Source: JBGSKV01 sp041740975 (GTDB lineage Bacteria > Bdellovibrionota_B > Oligoflexia > Oligoflexales > JALZUQ01). From it: a DNA stretch of 25,093 bases. Shown here in pieces: positions 1 to 6,327 of this stretch. Positions within the stretch are counted from its first letter, which is position 1. Each line of letters starts with the position of its first letter. The position numbers and the translations under genes are program-made. Below the pieces are notes generated by a model, which had not been told where the DNA came from, did not search any database, and saw nothing but the letters and a program-made list of their open reading frames with translations. The stretch lies in the NCBI GenBank assembly GCA_041740975.1, contig JBGSKV010000116.1, forward strand, positions 1 through 25,093, given 5' to 3'.

Positions 1-2
1 AC

Positions 3-476
3 GGAACATTGCTTCCCGCCGAATTTTTTGAAGCGGATTTGAATGACGATTGGTACAAGTTCCTTCAGTCCCGAACCAGACTTAAAGGCACAATCAATTT
101 ATTCTTGTTGATCCCACTTTTTTTTATTTTTGCGTTCCCCAGCACCTGGAAGCATTTTTTTGCCGGTCTGAAAGAAAAAAGTTGGGGAGCTTTTTTCGTT
201 TTAGCTACTCTCTTGACGTATGTTTTCTTAATCGTGATCTCGTACTCAGAAATGCGCTATTTTACGGGCATGACGCCTTTTTTCTACTGCGCCTTCCCTT
301 GGTGCCTTTCGAAACTTAAAAATCCTATGAGCTATGTGACTTATGGCCTCATTAGCGTATGTTTCGTTATCATGCTTTCGACCGGGTACAGAGATACCCG
401 ATACCGACCTGATGTGGGCTTTGATATATATCCTATCATTTACACGTTTTTTCCTTCTATTCGGAAGTATTGGTAG
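3..476 (+). CDS. Polytopic membrane protein, C-terminal part (probable GT39/83-like glycosyltransferase)
   Basis: The frame is open to the left edge of the window, so this is the 3' end of a longer gene. The TTG at position 9 is probably an internal Leu codon. The visible ~157 residues hold about four hydrophobic segments (around residues 31-46, 60-80, 86-100 and 107-126) separated by basic loops such as KHFFAGLKEKSW. The segment YSEMRYFTGMTPFFYCAFPW resembles the 'RY..p..P' helix seen near the C-terminus of ArnT/dolichyl-phosphate mannosyltransferase-type enzymes, which move sugars from polyprenyl phosphates on the outer face of the inner membrane. The N-terminal catalytic Asp/Glu loop is outside the window, so the family call rests on topology and one weak motif. 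It converges on cysS across an inverted repeat. Confidence 0.55.
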   Translation, partial: GTLLPAEFFEADLNDDWYKFLQSRTRLKGTINLFLLIPLFFIFAFPSTWKHFFAGLKEKSWGAFFVLATLLTYVFLIVISYSEMRYFTGMTPFFYCAFPWCLSKLKNPMSYVTYGLISVCFVIMLSTGYRDTRYRPDVGFDIYPIIYTFFPSIRKYW

Positions 477-488
477 GCGTCGTCCAGA

Positions 489-528
489 CGTCATTCAGAG
501 CACAGCACGCCGATCGCTCTGAATGACG
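489..528. repeat. 13-bp perfect inverted repeat between convergent genes (REP-like unit)
   Basis: The arms 489-501 (CGTCATTCAGAGC) and 516-528 (GCTCTGAATGACG) are exact reverse complements around a 14-nt loop. The unit sits between the 3' ends of the glycosyltransferase-like gene and cysS. Neither side has a T-run, so it is not a classical intrinsic terminator, although a stable stem here could protect 3' ends of both transcripts. The half-unit recurs with one mismatch at 9291-9304, and partially at 5990-6001, which suggests a dispersed palindromic repeat. Confidence 0.75.
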
Positions 529-544
529 CAAATGATGACGGATT

Positions 545-1972
545 TTATTTGAGAACAATTTTTTGCGCGACGGGACCATTCGGAGAGTCGGCAACTTCGT
601 AACCAAGCTCCGCTAGACGATCACGAACTTTATCGGCCATCGCCCAATTTTTTTCGGTGCGGTATTTGGTGCGGTCGGACATCAGTTGGGTCACTTCCGC
701 AGGGATTTCGGCGGCCGTCCACTGACTTTCACCGCTTAGTCCCAATATTTCGTTGTGTTGATCAATTAATGTTAACTTTTCGCCGTCGCTAACGTTCTCG
801 TCATCCAGCATCAGCCACAAATTCGCTAGAACTTGCGCCGTATTCAAATCCGTTGCCATCGCCTGCAGAAGTTTTTCGGCATACTCTTGCGCCCGCTTCT
901 GGAAGCCGCTGGCTGCTACTGGTTTGGCCGATTCGGTTAGTTTTTCGCGAAGATGATTCAGCCGCTCGTAAGCTCGCAGCGCCGCTTTCAATCCTTCTTT
1001 TGAAAACTGAAGTTGCTTGCGGTAATGAGTCGTCAGACATAGGTATCGAAACGCCAGAGGCGGAATACCTTCTTGCGCCAACTCACGAACCGTTATGATG
1101 TTGCCAAGTGACTTACTCATCTTCTTCGCACCATCATCCAAGATCAAAAACTCGCTGTGCATCCATACATTTGCGAAAGGCGAACATCCCGTTGCACATT
1201 CAGACTGTGCGATTTCATTAGTGTGATGAATCGGAATATGATCGACCCCACCGGTGTGGATATCAAATTGCTTACCCAAAAAATGCGAAGCCATCGCACT
1301 GCACTCAATATGCCAACCTGGAAATCCCCGCCCCCAAGGTGCGTCCCATTCCATAGCTCGCTTGTCTTCTGGTTGAGAAAACTTCCATAGAGCAAAGTCT
1401 GTTTTATTGCGTTTTTCGCCCATTTCAATACGACTGCCGGCTTCTAGCCCCTTAACGTCCAACCTTGCAAAGTCAGCGTATCGCGGAAACTTGGCCGTAT
1501 CAAAATACACGCCATCCGAAGTCACATAGGTAAAACCATTTTTTTCAAGTGCTTCGACCATGGAGATTTGCTCGGCAATATAATCCGTAGCCTTACAAAC
1601 CACATGAGGTTTCTTAATATTCAGCGACGCTGTTTCTTCAAAGAAAAACTTCGTGTATTTTTCGGCGACTTGCCAAACCGTCAAACCTTCTTTTTTCGCC
1701 CCGACTTCAAGCTTGTCTTGTCCGTCATCGGCGTCATCCGTCAAATGCCCAACGTCGGTAATGTTCATGACATGCTGAACGGGGAATTTCATAAACTCTA
1801 ATACACGTCGCAAAGTATCGGCAAAAATATAAGCTCGCATGTTGCCGATATGCGGGTAAGCATAGACGGTGGGACCGCAGGTATATACGCCGACTTTTTT
1901 GGGATCGCGCGGATGAAATTCTTCAGTTTGATTCGTGCGAGTGTTGTGGAGTGTCAGTGTGGGTTTATTCAA
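545..1972 (-). CDS. cysS: Cysteinyl-tRNA synthetase
   Basis: This cytoplasmic class I aminoacyl-tRNA synthetase joins cysteine to tRNA-Cys using ATP. At 475 aa it has the usual family length. Visible motifs are YTCGPTVYAYPHIGN, with zinc-ligand Cys32 and the HIGN signature at residues 41-44; the central GFPGWHIECSAM zinc/cysteine-binding segment; GGVDHIPIHHTNE; and KMSKS at residues 284-288. A helical C-terminal domain ends the protein. The start is TTG (Leu codon read as Met) with GAGG about 11 nt upstream; no ATG fits better, because the conserved N-terminus begins almost at once. It lies 6 bp downstream of nadC and is almost certainly cotranscribed with it. Nothing in the sequence suggests truncation. 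Confidence 0.97.
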   Translation of the reverse strand: MNKPTLTLHNTRTNQTEEFHPRDPKKVGVYTCGPTVYAYPHIGNMRAYIFADTLRRVLEFMKFPVQHVMNITDVGHLTDDADDGQDKLEVGAKKEGLTVWQVAEKYTKFFFEETASLNIKKPHVVCKATDYIAEQISMVEALEKNGFTYVTSDGVYFDTAKFPRYADFARLDVKGLEAGSRIEMGEKRNKTDFALWKFSQPEDKRAMEWDAPWGRGFPGWHIECSAMASHFLGKQFDIHTGGVDHIPIHHTNEIAQSECATGCSPFANVWMHSEFLILDDGAKKMSKSLGNIITVRELAQEGIPPLAFRYLCLTTHYRKQLQFSKEGLKAALRAYERLNHLREKLTESAKPVAASGFQKRAQEYAEKLLQAMATDLNTAQVLANLWLMLDDENVSDGEKLTLIDQHNEILGLSGESQWTAAEIPAEVTQLMSDRTKYRTEKNWAMADKVRDRLAELGYEVADSPNGPVAQKIVLK

Positions 1973-1978
1973 AACGAC

Positions 1979-2821
1979 TTAGACCTCAAATAATAAACTT
2001 AAGTCAGCCCATCGCGCTGAGTGTATGATCGCCCCCGTCGAAATAAAATCAACGCCTGTCGCCGCGACCTGCTTCACATTATCTAAAGTGACATTGCCCG
2101 AAGCTTCTAACTTGGCTCTACCACGGATCGTGCGCACGGCCATTTCCATTTCGGCAAGGCCCATATTATCCAGCATTATGAGTTCGGCGCCTGCATCCAA
2201 AGCTTCTTGCGCTTCTTCGAGATTGCTAACTTCCACTTCGATTTTTATGGTCGGCGGCAAACTTTCGGAAAGTCTTTCCACTGCAATCGTGATGCCACCC
2301 GCCGCACGAATATGGTTCTCTTTAACGATGACACCATCCGATAAACCGAAGCGGTGATTTCTTGCCCCGCCAATCACAGTTGCCGATTTTTCCAAAATCC
2401 TTAAACCAGGCGTCGTTTTTCGCGTATCCAGAAGCTGAGCGTTGGAACCTTCCAGCTGATCGACAAATTTTCGAGTCAAAGTCGCGATCCCACACATTCG
2501 TCCAAAGAAGTTCAGTGCGACACGTTCGGCTTTAAGGATGGAGCGAGCCGAACCTTTTATCTCAACGAGAACCTGCTTGTTTTTAACTTTTTCTCCGTTG
2601 GCAGCGCTCAGTGTAATTTGCAGTTGATCATCGACTTTGCGAAAAACCGCAACCACAACTTCCAAGCCGGCCACCACACAATCTTCCTTGGCAATGATTT
2701 TGGCGTGCGCCTGCTTATTTTCGGGCACAACAATATCGCTCGTCCAGTCACCCTGACCCCAGTCTTCTTCCAGTGCACGAGTGATGACAGGATCAATTTG
2801 AATGCTATGCAGCTGCTGCAT
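1979..2821 (-). CDS. nadC: Nicotinate-nucleotide diphosphorylase (carboxylating), quinolinate phosphoribosyltransferase
   Basis: This enzyme makes nicotinate mononucleotide from quinolinate and PRPP, the step where the de novo NAD pathway joins the shared route. The 280 aa are standard length. Family motifs include EEDWGQGDWTSD near the N-terminus, RVALNFFGRMCGIAT, the signature DTRKTTPGLR, GGARNHRFGLSDGVIVKENH, KIEVEVSNLEEA, and the barrel-end phosphate site ISTGAIIHSA. The start is ATG and the first residues align with the family N-terminus. It is 40 bp downstream of the response-regulator gene and 6 bp upstream of cysS. No nadA or nadB is in the window, so quinolinate synthesis must be encoded elsewhere or quinolinate must be obtained otherwise. 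Confidence 0.96.
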   Translation of the reverse strand: MQQLHSIQIDPVITRALEEDWGQGDWTSDIVVPENKQAHAKIIAKEDCVVAGLEVVVAVFRKVDDQLQITLSAANGEKVKNKQVLVEIKGSARSILKAERVALNFFGRMCGIATLTRKFVDQLEGSNAQLLDTRKTTPGLRILEKSATVIGGARNHRFGLSDGVIVKENHIRAAGGITIAVERLSESLPPTIKIEVEVSNLEEAQEALDAGAELIMLDNMGLAEMEMAVRTIRGRAKLEASGNVTLDNVKQVAATGVDFISTGAIIHSARWADLSLLFEV

Positions 2822-2861
2822 GGGAATGCTTTCTATTCTTTCGAATTTGGGAAACGCTGGC

Positions 2862-3701
2862 CTAGCCCTCGGTTAAATGCCGAGCTCTTTCCGTTGCCAA
2901 TCGGCGCAGCTCACTTTCGATCACCTCACGAGCGAGGAGGTCGAATTTATCCGCACAGTATTGATCTACTGCCTTTTTGACAAGTATTTCAATCTTCGGG
3001 GCAAGGTAATTATTGACTAGTCGCTCTAATTCCTGCGGCGGAATGCTAAAACTACTGGCTCCGACACGGGCGGTGTGGGTATCTGCTGGAGCCGAAATTT
3101 CTGGAGAAAACTCTGTTTTTGTTGGTGTTTTATCGGTTGTCGGATCACCAAAAAAAGCTTTGCGACCGCGACGCCCGGCCTCGATGATGTCGGAAACAGA
3201 TTGAGTTGCCGTCGGTTTGATGGCCTCGGTGCTAGCCGGTGACGTGAGGACGGCAGCCGTGTTTTTGGGGGTCAAATTGGGGGCTGTAATCGCATTGGCT
3301 TTGGAACCGGCCGCAAAGAACTGATCTTGGCCCTCGTGCAGTACTTCAGAAAGCATCGTCAAAAGGTCTTTGGCATCAAATGGTTTTTGCAAGAAATACA
3401 CTTGCTCATAAGTTTTCAAAACATGATCCTGTGTCGGACCAAAACTTCCAGTCAAAATAATCAATGGCATGACGTCGCGATTCGGACGAATCCGCATTTG
3501 ATCGATCATCGGCGCGTCCATACCTTTAAGAAGTTGCATATTGACAATCACGGCATCGACCGTCGTTTTTTGAAGTTGAGTTTTTACCGCATGAAAATCG
3601 TTGAGCTTGGTGATCGCAAAGGAAGTTTTCGCCAAAGCGAGTTCGATAACCTTTTGCATGGTGACTGAGTCGTCAACTACCAAAAGCTGTCTGTTTGCCA
3701 T
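2862..3701 (-). CDS. Response regulator-like protein with a receiver lacking the phosphoacceptor Asp
   Basis: Residues 1-125 form a CheY-like receiver: LLVVDDS gives the acidic pair D10/D11, IILTGS gives T84, and FLQKPFD gives K105. At the expected phosphorylation position the sequence reads VDAVIVNMQL, so residue 54 is Asn rather than Asp. This is probably a pseudo-receiver unable to take phosphate in the normal way. Residues ~130-215 are a low-complexity Ala/Thr/Pro/Ser linker. Residues ~220-279 form charged helices (LVNNYLAPKIEILVKKAVDQ, ESELRRLATERARHL) resembling the C-terminal tail of many deltaproteobacterial single-receiver proteins; I see no DNA-binding or GGDEF domain. A G-run lies 6 nt before the ATG. 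It sits upstream of nadC and downstream of the Pro-rich protein. The regulatory target is unknown. Confidence 0.85.
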   Translation of the reverse strand: MANRQLLVVDDSVTMQKVIELALAKTSFAITKLNDFHAVKTQLQKTTVDAVIVNMQLLKGMDAPMIDQMRIRPNRDVMPLIILTGSFGPTQDHVLKTYEQVYFLQKPFDAKDLLTMLSEVLHEGQDQFFAAGSKANAITAPNLTPKNTAAVLTSPASTEAIKPTATQSVSDIIEAGRRGRKAFFGDPTTDKTPTKTEFSPEISAPADTHTARVGASSFSIPPQELERLVNNYLAPKIEILVKKAVDQYCADKFDLLAREVIESELRRLATERARHLTEG

Positions 3702-3725
3702 GAGGAACCCCCCGGGACGAAAAAA

Positions 3726-3765
3726 ATGATTTATGACAATTTTTACCTAAGTTGCAATAAATCAT
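3726..3765 (-). promoter_or_regulatory. 9-bp inverted repeat upstream of the response-regulator gene
   Basis: ATGATTTAT (3726-3734) and ATAAATCAT (3757-3765) are exact reverse complements, 22 nt apart, in the AT-rich 118-bp gap between the Pro-rich protein gene and the response-regulator start. The position, 25-64 bp before the ATG at 3701, is right for an operator, but AT-rich sequence makes chance matches easy. A second AT-rich hairpin (stem 3804-3810 with 3814-3820) overlaps the stop of the upstream gene; it is too weak to call a terminator. Confidence 0.3.
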
Positions 3766-3819
3766 AGCAAAAGGATGAATTTGAGAGAAGTGTTATTAGG
3801 GGGAAAAAACGTTGTTTTT

Positions 3820-5706
3820 TTACGCAGATTTGGCCAATGGAAGTGGGCCAGCGCGATCTTGTGCCGCAAAAGAGCTGAACTTCGGTGGACGACGGCGCTC
3901 GACCAGTTCAATGAGCTTCGGAACACCTTCTTCGACTTGCCAAGTGTGGCCCCATACTTTGAGACGATCCCAAACGGCCGGCAATCTTGCCCAAGCCACT
4001 TGCGCCCACGCCAAACTGTTTTGCGACTTAAGCGTCTTGTAGATTTCGAAGAGTGCTTTGCGCCCATCTCCTACGGCCAAAAGACTATCGAGATAAAGAC
4101 CCCACATTCCGCAGCTTTTATGGCTGAGTTTGTGCTTGCGAATGACCGCTAACGTATCGCCATTCGCTTGTCCTCCCCAAAGCCCTGCTAATAGTTCCCA
4201 ACGTATTTGATCTTCAGGAATGGTTTCCATCTTTGCCATTAAAGCCTTCAGAACTTCCGTTTCAAAGGCGGGGGCTGGATGTTTTTGTTCTTCTGTTCTT
4301 GATTTGGCTCTTAATTTCTCGACGTCTAATGAACGATTCAACTGGAAAATTTCGAATAAAAATTCGCCCGAGAACAAGGGGCGGGAACTCGCTGGCATTT
4401 TTCGCGGCGCGCCGGATGCAAGATTAGGATTCGAACCACTATTGATGGCTGCTGAGGAGGCCGGAGGTGGAGGCATTGCGGTAGGGACTTTGGCAACTTC
4501 TGGTCGCACGGCTACAGGTATAGACTTCGGGGCTTGGATTGGTTTTTTTTCTGACTCGACGTCCGCAGGTTTACGACTACGAATCTTACTGAGCACATTC
4601 AGCCAGCTTTTCGATTGCTCGGTTGGTTGACTACGAGGCTGCTGCCACTGGGACTGTGCCGCAGCAACGGGAGGCGTCGGCGCGACTTGAGCTTGGTCGA
4701 TACGTTGAGGAGACTTGGAAACGGGATCCGGCAGTGAATCCTGCTCAAATGACACTTCGTAACTGGACGGAGGCGAAGGAGCAGGAGGTGGCGTCGGGTT
4801 TGAACGTTGTGCGGGTGGCGGAGCTGATCGCTGCTGCTGGTTCATCTGCTGCTGTGGGACTTGTGGCTGGCCTCGTTGCGGAGCACGTTGTGCGGGCGGA
4901 GGAACCACTTCGGTTTCGTCATGGGCAATAGAAGTTTCAACTGGGCTCGAGGTATTGATCAATGGCTCACGACGACCCGCCGAAATGGGTATCTCGTCGA
5001 AACTCAAATCATAGTCATCATCTTCTTCCATGTTTGGCGGTTGAAAAGTCATTTCGCCAGATACAGGTGCACCTTCTTCATCGAGATTTCCCATGAACTC
5101 GGTGTCCATGTCATTATCCGAATTGAAAATATCATCACCATCCTTTTCAAAATCTTCTTCCTCAAACTCCTCTGGAGGAGGTTCTATTGGTTCCGGACTT
5201 TTTGCCCGAACGGCCTGTTTTGCTGGTGGCGGAGCGGCTTGAGGTGTCTTTCTTTCCACAGGGGAAGGTGGTGGGGGAGCAACTTCTGTTTCTTCCTGGC
5301 TGTCTTCAATAGCTTGCCGGGGATTAAGATTGGTGCTGGTTAACTTCTCAATCATCGCCACATGTTCACGACGGGCTTCGAGAGTTGTCGGACCTTTGCC
5401 CAACTTTATTTTCTCAATTTCGATTCCAATGATTTCTGCTTTGGCGAACTTCCCTAAAGAACGCATGCAGCGTTGCACGATTTCAAGGGAGTAAACATTG
5501 CGGGGATTTTCATTATAAACAAGTTTTGCCAACCGAAGTGATTCGAGTGGCAACGTTTCAATTTGAATTTCAGCCAGCCGAAGCATGGCCTCTTCTTTGG
5601 TGTTTTGATCAAGTTCGGAAATCAACGCGATAAAACGGCGTGCAAGAACAGGGTCATGCGGATTGTTTCCAATCACATCTAAAAGTTGTAAGAGACCCTT
5701 GTCCAT
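3820..5706 (-). CDS. TPR-like N-terminus plus long Pro/Gln/acidic low-complexity linker; function unknown
   Basis: I do not recognise a family. Three parts are visible in 628 aa. Residues 1-110 are helical with a TPR-like look (NPHDPVLARRFIALISELDQ, then SLRLAKLVYNENPRNVYSLE). Residues ~115-425 are low complexity, with repeated runs of Pro, Gln-rich stretches such as QPQVPQQQMNQQQRS, and a strongly acidic patch around 177-212. Residues ~430-628 are a folded-looking helical, Trp-rich C-terminal domain (DQIRWELLAGLWGG, SLAWAQVAWARLPAVWDRLK). There is no signal peptide or membrane helix, so it is probably cytoplasmic. AGGGA lies directly against the ATG. It is upstream of the pseudo-receiver gene in the same direction, which suggests a shared process, but the 118-bp gap makes one operon uncertain. 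A scaffold or multi-partner adaptor is a guess. Confidence 0.75.
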   Translation of the reverse strand: MDKGLLQLLDVIGNNPHDPVLARRFIALISELDQNTKEEAMLRLAEIQIETLPLESLRLAKLVYNENPRNVYSLEIVQRCMRSLGKFAKAEIIGIEIEKIKLGKGPTTLEARREHVAMIEKLTSTNLNPRQAIEDSQEETEVAPPPPSPVERKTPQAAPPPAKQAVRAKSPEPIEPPPEEFEEEDFEKDGDDIFNSDNDMDTEFMGNLDEEGAPVSGEMTFQPPNMEEDDDYDLSFDEIPISAGRREPLINTSSPVETSIAHDETEVVPPPAQRAPQRGQPQVPQQQMNQQQRSAPPPAQRSNPTPPPAPSPPSSYEVSFEQDSLPDPVSKSPQRIDQAQVAPTPPVAAAQSQWQQPRSQPTEQSKSWLNVLSKIRSRKPADVESEKKPIQAPKSIPVAVRPEVAKVPTAMPPPPASSAAINSGSNPNLASGAPRKMPASSRPLFSGEFLFEIFQLNRSLDVEKLRAKSRTEEQKHPAPAFETEVLKALMAKMETIPEDQIRWELLAGLWGGQANGDTLAVIRKHKLSHKSCGMWGLYLDSLLAVGDGRKALFEIYKTLKSQNSLAWAQVAWARLPAVWDRLKVWGHTWQVEEGVPKLIELVERRRPPKFSSFAAQDRAGPLPLAKSA

Positions 5707-5845
5707 TCCCTACTCATCAATAAACTGCGGATAGAATTCCCTTCTTTATCGGTGAAGTTCGGCTGAAATTAACTTTGCGGTCGCAGCCTTAGCAAAAGAG
5801 AGGCGCCTAAACGCCTGATTTTGCGCCATAAATAGGTGCTTTTTC

Positions 5846-5874
5846 TTGACAATCCAAGCGTTTCTTTTTAATCC
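5846..5874 (+). promoter_or_regulatory. Probable sigma70-type promoter of the tRNA-Gly gene
   Basis: A perfect -35 hexamer TTGACA occupies 5846-5851. The -10 is less clear: TTTAAT at 5867-5872 gives a 15-bp spacer and TAATCC at 5869-5874 a 17-bp spacer. Initiation would fall just upstream of the tRNA at 5893, leaving a short leader. The 140 bp to the left (5707-5845) are the leader region of the divergent Pro-rich protein gene; they hold a small GC hairpin (AGGCG 5801-5805 with CGCCT 5812-5816) and nothing else I can name. Confidence 0.55.
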
Positions 5875-5880
5875 TATTGG

Positions 5881-5980
5881 TTCATTCGCACTGCGGGTAT
5901 AGCTCAATGGCTAGAGCGTCGCGTTGCCATCGCGAAGGTTGAGGGTTCGAGTCCCTTTACCCGCTCCATATGCGAATGAA
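5881..5980 (+). repeat. 10-bp perfect inverted repeat framing the tRNA gene
   Basis: TTCATTCGCA (5881-5890) and TGCGAATGAA (5971-5980) are exact reverse complements placed 2 nt before and 2 nt after the mature tRNA sequence including CCA. In the primary transcript these arms could pair below the acceptor stem, separated by a small internal loop. That would give an extended precursor stem that could affect 5' and 3' end processing. It may also help end transcription, though no T-run follows. Confidence 0.7.
5893..5968 (+). tRNA. tRNA-Gly (anticodon GCC)
   Basis: All cloverleaf elements are visible: acceptor GCGGGTA/TACCCGC, D stem GCTC/GAGC, anticodon stem TCGCG/CGCGA with loop TTGCCAT (anticodon GCC at 5926-5928), and T stem GAGGG/CCCTT with the TTCGAGT loop. 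The T stem has one G-U pair. The discriminator is T and CCA is encoded (5966-5968). The gene reads toward the SDR remnant on the opposite strand. No second copy of its 3' end is seen in the window, so nothing marks it as an occupied integration site. Confidence 0.97.
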
Positions 5981-6001
5981 TCCATTAGTGTCATTCAGAT
6001 C

Positions 6002-6265
6002 TTATTTTTTGACTTTTAATCCTGTAACCATGACCTTCGCACCTTTACGAATATAAAATTCGGCAACGCCGCGACCAATTTCAGAATCACCACCCGTTAT
6101 CAATGCCACTTATAGCTTGCCGGCTTCACGATAATTTGGCGCTTGATACTGTGGAAGTGTGACCATCTCTGTCTCCAATCCTGGTGGATCAATGTGTTGA
6201 TCAGGAAACGGTGGTTTAGGAAATTTATGGTTTTTATGAGAAAGTTCGCTTTGTTTAGACATCAT
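6002..6265 (-). pseudogene. Remnant of an SDR-family oxidoreductase (YghA/YdaD-like), interrupted and truncated
   Basis: The minus strand encodes the Pro-rich N-terminal extension typical of YghA/YdaD-like short-chain dehydrogenases (PGLETEMVTLPQYQAPNY, then REAGKL). A TAA stop follows at 6112-6110. Reading on in the same frame gives VALITGGDSEIGRGVAEFYI, then RKGAKVMVTGLKVKK and a second stop at 6004-6002. Intact relatives read GKLKGKVALITGGDSGIGR, so three residues are replaced by a stop. The first Gly of the cofactor-binding GIG is Glu here. Only ~90 of the usual ~290 residues remain; the catalytic Ser-Tyr-Lys region is gone. The 5' end still has a good start: GAGG, 5 nt, then ATG at 6265 (an upstream ATG at 6304 has no such site). 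A 51-aa peptide could therefore still be made. It lies between pgi and the tRNA. Confidence 0.85.
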
Positions 6266-6327
6266 CTTTACCTCGCTTGCAACGAGTACAAAGATGCAAG
6301 GCATATGCCAGGACTTTTTTGTGGAGA

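Noticed and set aside
489..528. Inverted repeat as a classical intrinsic terminator
   Set aside because: Neither flank has a T-run on the relevant strand. It is kept as a repeat that may stabilise transcript ends.
4861..5343. Long open frame on the plus strand opposite the Pro-rich protein
   Set aside because: It is antisense to a low-complexity coding region, where Pro and Gln codons suppress stops on the other strand. The translation is Trp/Arg/Phe-rich with no start signal or recognisable domain.
5801..5816. Hairpin AGGCG-CCTAAA-CGCCT as a terminator or riboswitch
   Set aside because: The stem is only 5 bp and it lies in the leader of the divergent Pro-rich protein gene. No gene ends here and no conserved aptamer elements are seen.
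5893..5968. tRNA-Gly as an occupied integration site
   Set aside because: No duplicate of the tRNA 3' end, integrase or phage-like gene is found in the window; the neighbours are housekeeping genes and a decayed SDR.
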